Below are positions 1-7,900 of a stretch of 36,110 nucleotides of DNA, piece after piece. Made by a program: the position numbers and the translations under genes. The notes under the pieces were generated by a model, which worked only from the letters and a program-made list of their open reading frames with translations, ran no database searches and had not been told where the DNA came from. This stretch comes from Candidatus Uhrbacteria bacterium. Its GTDB lineage: Bacteria > Patescibacteriota > Patescibacteriia > JACQRZ01. Numbering within the stretch: the first letter of the stretch is position 1; the number at the start of each line of letters is the position of its first letter. The stretch covers positions 1 through 36,110 of the forward strand of contig JACQWH010000011.1 of NCBI GenBank assembly GCA_016209345.1. The letters are read 5' to 3'.

Positions 1-80
1 CACGGCGCATTGTAGCGCTTCGTTTTTCAGATCAAAACTCAGTAAATCATGATTTCAAAGGTCGAACACTAAAACAAACC

Positions 81-133
81 AATGTGACATTTTAACTTCC
101 CTGGGAATGTGACATTTCTACTTCCCGTTGACA
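81..133. mobile_element. Possible transposon-end remnant (direct repeat)
   Basis: Two 21-bp direct repeats lie 25 bp apart (81-101 and 106-126), both starting AATGTGACATTT and ending ACTTCCC, with two mismatches between them. They are followed by GTTGACA, so on the minus strand the block begins TGTCAAC, a TG-start typical of insertion-sequence ends. Sub-terminal repeats of this type resemble binding sites at the ends of DDE transposons of the IS481/IS21 kind. No transposase is readable in this window; the short open frame across 69-269 has no recognisable domain. The element body, if any, would lie outside the window or be lost. The assignment is inference. Confidence 0.35.
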
Positions 134-272
134 CAAGTTCATCTCCGTGATGCCCGTAATGATTAGCGGGCCCCAGTGAGGCGCGCACCTCGAGCCATGA
201 TCGCCCCACTGGTGCTTCATGCACGCCAGGAGACGTGATATTTCCTTCATCCATATACGTTTGTATCAATAT

Positions 273-833
273 TTAATGATGTAAGTATAGCAGGTCTGAG
301 CATATTAAGTCAAGACGTTCAAGGAACTCGTCTGTCGTACCATTGTTTTCTATTACATGGTCCGCTCGCGTTTTTAATCCCTCGATAGTGCGGTTGCTGT
401 CATCGCTGTCTTTTTCGGCGAACTGTTCAAAGCTCATTTCCGCATCGCCGGGTTTTCGTGCCGCATCGCGATTACGCTCATACCTTGTATGAATATCACT
501 CTCGATATAGAGAAATACAAAACCGGGAATGGCTGAAAGCCCGTCGAGCTCCTGTCCGCGCCGAATCCCCGTCAGAACAACAACATCTTCCTTTCGCTGC
601 TCAAGCTCGCGCAAAACGGCGTTGTTGAATATTTTTTGCCCATACGTCGCGCGAAGAAAAATAGACAGTGCGTTGATGTTTTTGCGTTCATGCGGCACGT
701 CAAAAATATCCAATATCTGATAGAGAAACTGAGAATAATCAATAGAGCCGGCGTGATACCGACTGATGATATGTTCGGCGGCGATTCCCTTGCCGCCCGC
801 GATTTTTCCCGCTATGCCGATAATTGTTTTCAT
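273..833 (-). CDS. P-loop nucleotide kinase-like protein, paralog 1
   Basis: A 186-residue P-loop protein of the dephospho-CoA/nucleoside-monophosphate kinase superfamily. The N-terminal Walker A region is GIAGKIAGGKG (residues 6-16), in the position of the GxxxxGKGT loop of adenylate kinase-like enzymes, but the following Thr is Ile (GKGIA). A DGIRR-like strand end (LTGIRRG), a basic lid-like stretch (RYERNRDAARK) and a C-terminal VIENNGT motif, as in dephospho-CoA kinases, are visible. It is clearly paralogous to the next gene at 975-1541 (same length, shared QxLDIFDVP/QTLDIYDIP and RATYG/RRTYG blocks). The start is supported by GGAAGAG upstream of the ATG. The substrate cannot be named from sequence. 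Loss of the Mg-coordinating Thr may mean reduced or altered activity. Confidence 0.75.
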   Translation of the reverse strand: MKTIIGIAGKIAGGKGIAAEHIISRYHAGSIDYSQFLYQILDIFDVPHERKNINALSIFLRATYGQKIFNNAVLRELEQRKEDVVVLTGIRRGQELDGLSAIPGFVFLYIESDIHTRYERNRDAARKPGDAEMSFEQFAEKDSDDSNRTIEGLKTRADHVIENNGTTDEFLERLDLICSDLLYLHH

Positions 834-931
834 TCGTTCTCTTCCAAATAATATGAAAGTGGTGAAAAATGTTTTTTAACCGATCTATTGAGCGTTTCTA
901 TACAATGAAGTACTTAACAGATAACGCTTCT

Positions 932-984
932 GGATCCCGCAACCATGTGCGGGATGATTCTGTAGAACAAAATTCTACAGAATC
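932..984. repeat. Dispersed palindrome (GGATCCCGC family) plus 12-bp hairpin
   Basis: ATCCCGCA (934-941) pairs with TGCGGGAT (948-955), the same GGATCCCGC/GCGGGATGA core seen at many other sites in the window. It runs straight into a perfect 12-bp inverted repeat, GATTCTGTAGAA (956-967) with TTCTACAGAATC (973-984). The second hairpin contains the stop codon of the minus-strand kinase at 975. There is no T-tract on either side, so it is not a classical intrinsic terminator, although it could protect the mRNA 3' end. Confidence 0.7.
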
Positions 985-1541
985 AATTTTTCAATAAACG
1001 TATCGACGTTTTTTTCAAGCTGCCGCTTGAGTTGTTCGGGAGATCCGTTATTGTCAAGCACAATGTCGGCGTACTCTTTCAATGCTTCTATTTGCTGTTG
1101 CGGCTCTTCGGAGTCCTTTGCGATAAACTCATCAAGCGTCATCGTGTCGTCGCCGACATTCTCGTTGCGGCCGACCGAGCGGGTGTGGCGTGTGCGCTGC
1201 TGTGCATCGACATAGATAAACAGAGAGTGCTCAAATGACCGAATAACTTCGATATCAACAAGGCGGCGCAGGCCGTCAAATATGACAACTTCCGCGCTTG
1301 AATGCGACAGGTATCGCTTGACTGCTTTTGCGATGATATCCTCGCCGTATGTCCGACGCACGAATGTCGAGAGCGCGTCGAGGTGCTCGCGGGTCTGAGG
1401 AATATCATAGATATCGAGCGTTTGACGCAGCGGATCCGATGAACGCGTTTTGTCGGCGCCATAGATCGCCACCAAGTGTTTGGCAACCGTCCCCTTGCCG
1501 GATGCAAGTCGGCCGGTAAGTCCGATAACAATTTTTTTCAT
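975..1541 (-). CDS. P-loop nucleotide kinase-like protein, paralog 2
   Basis: A 188-residue P-loop kinase-like protein. Walker A reads GLTGRLASGKGT (residues 7-18), close to the GKGT loop of adenylate kinase and the GLTGxxxSGK of dephospho-CoA kinase. IFDGLRR (strand followed by a basic residue pair), a lid-like basic region (RTRHTRSVGRNE) and a late ADIVLDNNGS motif typical of CoaE-like proteins follow. The same order is seen in the neighbouring paralog at 273-833, so the pair arose by tandem duplication. This copy keeps the Thr that the other has lost. It begins 6 bp after the rplY stop, so it is probably co-transcribed with rplY. Its last codons and stop overlap a perfect hairpin. Substrate unknown: dephospho-CoA or a (d)NMP are the family's usual choices. 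Confidence 0.75.
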   Translation of the reverse strand: MKKIVIGLTGRLASGKGTVAKHLVAIYGADKTRSSDPLRQTLDIYDIPQTREHLDALSTFVRRTYGEDIIAKAVKRYLSHSSAEVVIFDGLRRLVDIEVIRSFEHSLFIYVDAQQRTRHTRSVGRNENVGDDTMTLDEFIAKDSEEPQQQIEALKEYADIVLDNNGSPEQLKRQLEKNVDTFIEKLIL

Positions 1542-1547
1542 ACGCTG

Positions 1548-2228
1548 TTATTTTGCCGTGCTCTCGCCTTCTTTCTTATCCTTGTCTTCAGCGGCCGGAA
1601 CCTCTGCCGGCGCTACCGCCGCACCTTCCTTTTCAAGCTTGGCCAGCTCCGCCTCGCTTACCGGCGGTGTTGCGATGACAATGGTATCCGTGGGGTCGTG
1701 ATGGAGAATCTCAATTCCGGGAGGAATTGCAATATCATGCATGGTAATAGAGTCCTCGAGATTTTCCAGTGCCGAAAGGTCGACAGTGATATGCGCCACC
1801 AAATCCTGCGGAAAGCAACGGATATCAACCTCGGAAATATTTTTTACCAGGATTGCCCCCTGCTCCTTAACCGCCTTTGACTCTCCGACAAATTCAAAAT
1901 GGACGGCGGTCGTGAGTTTTTCAGTCATGGTGACGCGAAAAAAATCAACATGCGAAATGCGGCTGGTCGTCGGGGAAAACTGCACGTCATGAATGAGTGT
2001 TTTTACGGGCAACCCCTGGCCGACGCTCAGGTCTATCAAACTGCTCTCCCCCGCCTCGCGATATACCCGCTCAAACTCATTATATGCCAGTGAAATGTTT
2101 TCATTTTCGCCGCCTCCGCCATAGACAACGCCCGGAACACGACCGGCATTGCGTACGCTTTCTGTCTGTTTACCCGTTTCGCTGCGCACAAGCGCCGCAA
2201 GCGCCAAAGATTGTTTCGTCATATACAC
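1548..2228 (-). CDS. rplY: 50S ribosomal protein L25 (CTC form)
   Basis: The 226-residue protein is the long CTC-type L25, which binds 5S rRNA in the large subunit central protuberance. The N-terminal L25 domain is recognisable by its start (SLALAALVRSETGK) and the R-x-x-GRVPGVVYGGG motif at about residues 25-39. A TL5/CTC C-terminal beta domain follows, with VDFFRV and PVSEAELAKLE segments. The last ~30 residues are a charged Ala/Glu/Lys tail, usual for this family. Translation may start at the listed ATG or two codons downstream (2222). A near-consensus promoter lies immediately upstream, overlapping the end of rodA. The downstream kinase gene follows after 6 bp. Confidence 0.93.
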   Translation of the reverse strand: MYMTKQSLALAALVRSETGKQTESVRNAGRVPGVVYGGGGENENISLAYNEFERVYREAGESSLIDLSVGQGLPVKTLIHDVQFSPTTSRISHVDFFRVTMTEKLTTAVHFEFVGESKAVKEQGAILVKNISEVDIRCFPQDLVAHITVDLSALENLEDSITMHDIAIPPGIEILHHDPTDTIVIATPPVSEAELAKLEKEGAAVAPAEVPAAEDKDKKEGESTAK

Positions 2229-2250
2229 ATGTATTCAAAATAATGCTGGC

Positions 2251-2279
2251 AGTATAGGAAAAAAACGCGATGGTGTCAA
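2251..2279 (-). promoter_or_regulatory. Sigma-70-type promoter of rplY
   Basis: Read on the minus strand, TTGACA (2279-2274) is followed by a 17-bp spacer and TATACT (2256-2251). This is an almost perfect housekeeping promoter. It overlaps the final codons and stop of rodA and predicts a start near 2244, about 16-22 nt before the rplY start codon, so rplY need not depend on read-through from rodA. Confidence 0.8.
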
Positions 2280-3388
2280 CCCTGCGGGGTGTGCACCGTT
2301 CGGTGAATACTGATGCTTTGGAGTAAACCGAATGCCAGCAATGTGACGAAAAGCGAACTGCCGCCATAGCTAATCAGCGGCAATGCAATACCGGTAAGAG
2401 GGACAAGACCCAGATTTCCGCCGATATTGATGGCCACCTCCGAAAAAATCATACTCACGCCGCCAAGAATGATAAATGCGGAAAAATCATCCGTCGCGTT
2501 TTTAAGCAATGCGTATGCGCGGTAAAAAAAAATGCACCAGAACAGGAGCAAAAAAAAGACGCCAACAAAGCCAAGCTCCTCGGCGATGACGGAATAAACA
2601 AAATCGGTCTGTGTTTCGGGAAGAAATTTGAGCTGGCTTTGGGACCCCGCGCCGATACCGGTACCGAAGAGTTGTCCCGCGCCGATCGCAATACGCGCCT
2701 GGCGGACATTATAACCCGACCCTTGGATGTCAGCTGCCGGAAATATAAACGTCGCTATGCGTTCCTTTTGGTAATCCGCAAAGAAAAAAAGCCAGGCAGA
2801 TGAGAAAAGAACGACAAGAATCAGTCCAAGCGAAATAACATATCGTTTTGGGATGCCGCTCATACCTATTGCCACCGCCCAAATAATGAAAAGAATGACG
2901 GCAGATCCGAAATCCGGCTGGGCAAGAATGAGAAGAAATGGCACTGCCATACATGCGCCACTCACGAGAATATGGCGGAGGCGGCCCACCTGCCGCGTCC
3001 ATGATGAAAAATACCACGCGAGCATCATGATAAGGGCAATCTTCGCAATTTCGGCCGGCTGGACTCCAATACTGCCGAGGAAAAACCAGCCGCGCGTCCC
3101 ACGTATCTTTTCTCCGAACATCAGAACCCCCAGCAATAAAAGGACCGAGCAGATATAGAGTGGGATGCTCACATTGCGGTAAACGCGGTAATTAACCAGC
3201 GCGATGCCAAGCGCAGCGAGCAAGCCAATACCAAGGATTACTGATTGATGGATAAGATACTCGAATGTCTGCGGGTCTCTCCCAAGACCGATGCTATATA
3301 GTGCCGCAATGCTGAAAAAAGAAATGCCAACGACAGAACAGAGCAGGAGAATATCAAGCTGTTTTAGTTTCTGAATATACGCGAACAT
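2276..3388 (-). CDS. rodA: RodA-type SEDS peptidoglycan glycosyltransferase
   Basis: A 370-residue SEDS-family integral membrane protein with about 10 transmembrane segments that polymerises lipid II during cell-wall growth. Hallmarks are RGTRGWFFLGSIGVQPAEIAK (the RGxxRW...QPSE loop), AQPDFGSA (the conserved Asp of the PDxG motif), GYNVRQARIAIGAGQLFG followed by SQSQLKFLPETQTDF, and the late PLISYGGSS. The GxQSQLxFLPExxTDF block fits RodA rather than FtsW. I chose the ATG at 3388 (MFAYIQKLKQLD), with GAGGA seven bases upstream. A longer reading frame starts at 3529, but its extra 47 codons come from a palindromic element. The transcript probably comes from further upstream, past that element. 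Its stop overlaps the rplY promoter. Confidence 0.92.
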   Translation of the reverse strand: MFAYIQKLKQLDILLLCSVVGISFFSIAALYSIGLGRDPQTFEYLIHQSVILGIGLLAALGIALVNYRVYRNVSIPLYICSVLLLLGVLMFGEKIRGTRGWFFLGSIGVQPAEIAKIALIMMLAWYFSSWTRQVGRLRHILVSGACMAVPFLLILAQPDFGSAVILFIIWAVAIGMSGIPKRYVISLGLILVVLFSSAWLFFFADYQKERIATFIFPAADIQGSGYNVRQARIAIGAGQLFGTGIGAGSQSQLKFLPETQTDFVYSVIAEELGFVGVFFLLLFWCIFFYRAYALLKNATDDFSAFIILGGVSMIFSEVAINIGGNLGLVPLTGIALPLISYGGSSLFVTLLAFGLLQSISIHRTVHTPQG

Positions 3389-3404
3389 AAAGGAGTCCTC
3401 AATT

Positions 3405-3552
3405 AGCTTTGAATTACGAAACCCTTGTTTGGGTGTTTCTCCACAGGGGTATACGGAGGGCGACGGCCCGAGTCTAAGGGATTTTTCAGCAGAAAAATAC
3501 CCGACCCCGAGGAAGAAATACCCAGACAAAAGGGGGTTCGTAATTCAAAGCT
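3405..3552. repeat. 148-bp MITE-like palindromic element
   Basis: The ends are a perfect 16-bp inverted repeat, AGCTTTGAATTACGAA (3405-3420) and its complement at 3537-3552. The similarity continues inward for about 25 more bases with mismatches (ACCCTTGTTTGGGTGTTTCT against the complement of AGAAATACCCAGACAAAAGG). An inner hairpin GGGATTTTTC/GAAAAATACCC lies at about 3478-3502. The element sits exactly between the 3551-4393 gene, whose TAG overlaps the right end by 2 bp, and the rodA ribosome-binding site. Structure and placement suggest a non-autonomous mobile repeat or a large hairpin in the rodA leader. Confidence 0.7.
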
Positions 3553-4393
3553 ACAAAGCCGGCCGAAGCGATGATGGCTGCAATACATCAATATCCGGAA
3601 CTATTTCAAACGCTGAAGCGCTGACCGGATATTCCCAATTCGCTTCAAGTCGCTTTTTTTCATCTCTGTCTATTGAAAACACCGGCAGAAGCGCAACTGC
3701 AGACACTGTCGCGCCCTGTTTTAATACAACAGGCACGCGGAAATCCCAAAATTTGTAGACGCTATTGTTCTGCACCATAAAAGTAAGGCGCATCCCGCCC
3801 TGTATCCCTCCCGCTCCCTGACCGGGCGCAAGATTGATATCGCGTATTTCAAACTGATTCCTGTCGACAATCGCGGCAGTGTCAGCGCGAGAGAGGCGGC
3901 GCCACCCAAGATTTGCGATACGATACGATACCGTCGGCAGGCCTTGGGCCGCGATGCCTGTTTTCAATATGTATTTTTTTTCAAACGGGAACAAAAAAAC
4001 GTGTTGCGCCGACTGCTCAGCGCCATTGAGCGAATAGAAAAAATCAAAGTCCGCGCGCCATCCTTGATTGGGATTTTTCAGCTCCGCATACAAGTCATAC
4101 TGCCCCTGCCCATGAGGCACCGCGCCATAGGAAAGAATAGAGGGCTCGGGAATGCTAATAAGCGGCAATTCCGTCTCCGCGTTTGCGCGCAGCGGATCGA
4201 CGATTTTTTCCTCGCGAACAAATGCGTAATAGGCATAGCCGCCGAATTGAACAAGAACGAGAAGAATGACGATGCTTTCGATGGCAATAAAAAAAATCGC
4301 GGTATTCTTGCGAAATGTGCCAAGGTGTTGCAAAAGCCAATAGCTTTTTTTGAGAGTATCGGTTGTGATTGCTTCCGGACGGTCTGTGCGCAT
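3551..4393 (-). CDS. Single-pass membrane protein of unknown function
   Basis: A 280-residue protein that I do not recognise at family level. The N-terminal ~30 residues are polar and probably cytoplasmic. One transmembrane helix at about residues 33-57 (FFIAIESIVILLVLVQFGG) is followed by an ~220-residue exported portion rich in beta-type segments (DLYAELKNPNQGW, YRIANLGWRRL, LTFMVQNNSVYKFWDFRVPVVLKQG). The repeated LKNPN and VQNN segments resemble FxLxN-type immunoglobulin-like or extracellular beta-sandwich folds; this is inference. It lies upstream of rodA on the same strand, so a role in envelope biogenesis is possible, but nothing in the sequence proves it. Its stop codon touches the palindromic element at 3405-3552. 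Confidence 0.75.
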   Translation of the reverse strand: MRTDRPEAITTDTLKKSYWLLQHLGTFRKNTAIFFIAIESIVILLVLVQFGGYAYYAFVREEKIVDPLRANAETELPLISIPEPSILSYGAVPHGQGQYDLYAELKNPNQGWRADFDFFYSLNGAEQSAQHVFLFPFEKKYILKTGIAAQGLPTVSYRIANLGWRRLSRADTAAIVDRNQFEIRDINLAPGQGAGGIQGGMRLTFMVQNNSVYKFWDFRVPVVLKQGATVSAVALLPVFSIDRDEKKRLEANWEYPVSASAFEIVPDIDVLQPSSLRPAL

Positions 4394-4435
4394 ACGGGGG
4401 TTAATGCCAGTTTTGACAATTCAAAAATTATTTTT

Positions 4436-4557
4436 GTCATCCCGGCGCGTGAGGGCCTGTCCCCGACTGGATCGGGGACCGGGATCCAGTCTATAACTAT
4501 GGCGTTTCCTTATACGGATTTATTTTTAGTCTGGATTCCCGCCTCCGCGGGAATGAC
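4436..4557. repeat. Inverted pair of dispersed palindromes (REPIN-like)
   Basis: A left unit beginning GTCATCCCGG and ending CCGGGATCCAG (4436-4489) and a right unit beginning CTGGATTCCCGC and ending GCGGGAATGAC (4531-4557) face each other across 41 bp. Each is itself palindromic. The two outer GTCAT/ATGAC ends and the inner CCAG/CTGG ends are inverted, which is the arrangement of REPIN-like doublets. The left unit also carries an internal hairpin, CCCCGA/TCGGGG. It lies in the 595-base gene-free stretch between the 4393 gene start and gyrB. Confidence 0.75.
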
Positions 4558-4677
4558 AGCTTCGACGAAATGTGACCTCTTTGACAATTTCAGGATGTAC
4601 TCATTTCATTACCAAGTTAACCCATACTCGATAATTCAAAGTAAGTATATCAAACCTTCGCGAAATGGTATATGGTC

Positions 4678-4705
4678 TTGACATAAATAATGGGTTTGAT
4701 ATTCT
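4678..4705 (+). promoter_or_regulatory. Promoter of the structured RNA upstream of gyrB
   Basis: TTGACA (4678-4683) is a perfect -35 box. After 16 bp comes TATTCT (4700-4705) as the -10. The predicted start is near 4712, just before a run of four strong hairpins that ends in an intrinsic terminator. Confidence 0.6.
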
Positions 4706-4711
4706 GCGCAA

Positions 4712-4888
4712 ATCCTTATATGGGATTCCCCGCCGCCAACGGCGGGGGAAAAGGGCCCACCCCCGGTGGGCCCACGCAACCAGGAGAGCAGGAAGGAGCA
4801 GCTCCCTTCTCCTCCCGTGCCAATGGTTGCATTCTGGACGGTCACTACCAGAAGGTTATTCCCTCTGGCATACCGTCCTCTTTTTTTT
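4712..4888 (+). ncRNA. Candidate structured small RNA of unknown class
   Basis: This stretch has its own promoter and a strong intrinsic terminator, which predicts a transcript of about 175 nt. Four hairpins follow each other: TTCCCCGCCG with CGGCGGGGGAA (4726-4735/4740-4750, loop CCAA); GGGCCCACC with GGTGGGCCC (4753-4761/4765-4773); GCAACCA with TGGTTGC (4776-4782/4824-4830) enclosing a purine-rich arm (GGAGA...TCTCC); and the terminator stem. No convincing protein is encoded. The inner GGAAGGAGCAGC recalls helix 8 of SRP RNA, but the flanking symmetric loop does not form, so I do not call it ffs. It could be a trans-acting small RNA or another housekeeping RNA that I cannot identify. A gyrB attenuator is less likely because gyrB has its own promoter downstream. 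Confidence 0.55.
4836..4888 (+). terminator. Intrinsic terminator of the candidate small RNA
   Basis: The outer stem is GGACGGT (4836-4842) with ACCGTCC (4872-4878), the inner stem CCAGA (4848-4852) with TCTGG (4864-4868). A run of eight T follows at 4881-4888. It precedes the gyrB promoter by about 35 bp and insulates the two transcripts. Confidence 0.8.
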
Positions 4889-4923
4889 CGCGGAGTTTTC
4901 CCCTATTCAAAAATACCATTCTG

Positions 4924-4932
4924 TGCTATAAT
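4924..4932 (+). promoter_or_regulatory. Extended -10 promoter of gyrB
   Basis: TGC directly precedes a perfect TATAAT (4927-4932), an extended -10 element. No good -35 is seen, as is usual for this class. The predicted start is near 4939. The leader then contains a CGCTTGT/ACAAGCG palindrome just before the start codon at 4989. Confidence 0.65.
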
Positions 4933-4988
4933 ACTATCACGTTCGCTTGTCCACAAGCGCTAGTATTTTTTTGGCAAAACATACCATT

Positions 4989-7900
4989 ATGACCGCGAAA
5001 CAGTTGAAAAATAAAGGGAAATCAGACGACTATGGCGCATCAAAAATCACTGTCCTTGAGGGGCTTGAGGCGGTTCGAAAACGCCCGGGCATGTATATTG
5101 GCAACACGGCAGAGATAGGTCTTCATCATCTTGTTTGGGAAGTTGTTGACAACTCCATTGATGAGGCAATGGCCGGCTATTGCAATGAGATATCCATTAC
5201 TCTGTTGCCCGACGGCATGGTGCGCGTTTCGGACAACGGCCGCGGCATCCCGGTTGAAATTCACAAACAAACCGGCGTATCAGCTCTGGAAACAGTACTG
5301 ACAAAACTCCACGCGGGCGGAAAGTTCGGCCAGGGCGCATACAAGGTCTCCGGCGGACTGCATGGTGTCGGCATCTCGGTTGTCAATGCGCTTTCCAGCT
5401 ATCTGAATATCGAAGTTGCGCAAAACGGTAAATTATATCGCCAGGAATACAGAATCGGCAAACCGCTGTATAAGCTCAAAAGCATAGGAAGAGCAACGAA
5501 CACTGGCACATCTGTCACGTTCAAGGCGGATGCAAGTATTTTTTCTGTCACAGAATATGCTTTCGATACCATTCTCGACCGTCTTCGCCAACATGCATAC
5601 CTGACAAAAGCGGTAAAAATCATCGCCAGTGATGACCGCGAGGGGAAGGGTGTTCCCTACGTTTTTTATTTTGAAGGCGGCATCGGATCGTTTGTCCGCC
5701 ACCTGAACAGGGCAAAGGAGCCGAAACACGATAAGGTTTTTTATGTGGAAAAAGAAGCGGAAAAAGATATGCTGGTGGAAATCGCGCTCCAGTATACCGA
5801 TGAGTACAAGGAAAATGTATATGCGTTTACGAACAATATTTTGAATCCGGAGGGTGGCATGCATGTCGTTGGATTTCGCACCGCGCTTACCCGCACGCTC
5901 AATACCGTTGCCCGCGCTAAGAATTTTTTGAAGGAAAAAGATGAAAATCTGAGCGGCGAGGATGTCCGCGAGGGGCTCACCGCCGTTATCAGTATTAAAG
6001 TCCCCGACCCTCAGTTTGAAGGCCAGACAAAATCAAAACTGGGCAATGTTGAGGCGCGCGCGGCTGTCGACACCATCCTTTCCGAGTCGCTCGCGGTATT
6101 CTTGGAGGAAAACCCGCGAGCGGCCGAGGGCATCTTGGGAAAGTGTATCCTTGCGTCCCGCGCGCGCATTGCGGCGCGTACGGCACGCGAAAGTGTTTTA
6201 AGAAAAGGCGCGCTTGAGGGAATGACACTCCCCGGCAAACTTGCCGACTGCGCAAGCCGCGACCCAAAGGAGTCCGAGCTGTATCTTGTCGAGGGCGATT
6301 CCGCCGGCGGTTGCTTTTCTGGTGAAACAAAAGTTGCGCTTGCCGACGGGCGATCGCTTTCCTTTCTAGAAATAATTGATGAATATAGTCGGGGAAACCA
6401 GCTATTCTGCTATACAATTCGCGCGGATGGGACAGTTGGCATTGAAAAAATTAGTAATCCGCGGCGAACAATGCAGCATGCGGCAGTCATAAAAATTGTC
6501 CTTGACTCAGGTGAGGAGATTGTCTGTACGCCCGACCATCGTTTTATGTTAAGGGGTGGCGCGTACAAAAAGGCGGGCGACATCACGGTCAATGACTCAC
6601 TTATGCCCCTTAAAAAGAAAATCTCAGTAATCGGAGGGAATATTACTATTGCCGGATACGAGATGATTTTTGACCCAAAGGAATATCGGTGGGTATTCAC
6701 TCATATGCGCTCTGATGAATACAATCTTGGGCGGGGGGTATATGCACTCTATGACGGAGATCATCGTCATCATCTTGATTTCAATAAGCGAAATAATAAT
6801 CCGGCAAACATCAGGCGTATTTCGAAAGAGCAGCATCTTTCTCTTCATCGTACTCATGCGCAGAAAACATTGGGTCGAGAAGATGTGAAGCAGAAGATAC
6901 GCATTCTCCACCAAACGCCCGGGTTCAGAGCGCGAATCAGTAAAAAAATGCTTGCAATGAGGGATCTTTTAAGCTCGCGAGCAAAAAAGCAATGGGAATC
7001 AAAGGAATACAAGGAGTTCATGAAAAAAAAATACCTTTCTTTTTATAATAGCAATGAGGCGTATAGAGAAAAATTATTGGATCGCTTATTGCGCGGGCAA
7101 AGGGAGTATTGGTCCGAACAGAAGAATCGTGACAAGCAATCTGCTCGTGTATCATCATATTTCACCGATCACCCCGAACATCGAAAAAGCCACGCAGCGC
7201 GCGCCATTGATCAATGGAAGGATACTGGGCTGCGCGCCTGGCGTTCGAATGAAACAAGAAAGCAGTGGACAGAGGAATTTCGTCAGAACCGCAAAGCAAC
7301 ATATAATGAAACGTACCGCCATCATTCAATGAAGCTGCTCCGCTCTCTCTATGATGAATCCCGCGTGGTCGACGAGGAAAGATTTGAACGTGCGCGAAAA
7401 GAGCTAAAAAATAAAAACGTGCTTAAATTTTCCACCGTGCTTCATAGGTTCTTTGATGGCGATAAAAATAGACTTGAAGAGGCGGTTTCAAACTTCAACC
7501 ATAAAATTTGTCGAATCGAATACATTGTCGATCGTGTCGATGTGTATGATTTTGAAGTGCCTGGAACGCATAATTTTGCTCTTGCGTCGGGTGTCTTTGT
7601 TCATAATAGCGCCAAAATGGGACGTGATAGACATTTTCAGGCAATCCTGCCGTTGAAGGGAAAAATTCTCAATGTTGAAAAGTCGCGTCTTGATAAAATT
7701 CTTGACTACGACCAGATAAAGTCGCTTGTCATCGCGCTGGGGACAAACATCGGCGATCAATTTGATATTGCGAATTTACGCTACCATCGCCTTATCCTCA
7801 TGACCGATGCCGATGTGGACGGTGCGCATATCCGTACGCTCCTCCTCACGCTCCTGTATCGCTACCTTCCCGCCCTTGTCACCGGCGGACATGTCTATAT

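Noticed and set aside
3389..3529. 47-residue N-terminal extension of RodA
   Set aside because: The extra codons come from a palindromic element, and GAGGA lies just before the ATG at 3388.
3944..4681. 245-residue plus-strand open frame
   Set aside because: It is antisense to the 280-residue membrane protein gene and runs into the repeat region with no domain or ribosome-binding site.
4776..4830. SRP RNA (ffs) suggested by GGAAGGAGCAGC
   Set aside because: The stem between the GGAA loop and the symmetric loop of helix 8 does not form, and the flanking hairpins are tandem instead of one long rod.
4947..4988. Upstream TTG start of gyrB
   Set aside because: It lies about 8 bases after the predicted transcript start; the ATG at 4989 begins the normal GyrB N-terminus.
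4665..4992. Short plus-strand frames across the small RNA
   Set aside because: They are rich in Gly/Pro/Arg from hairpin DNA, have no ribosome-binding site and show no domain.
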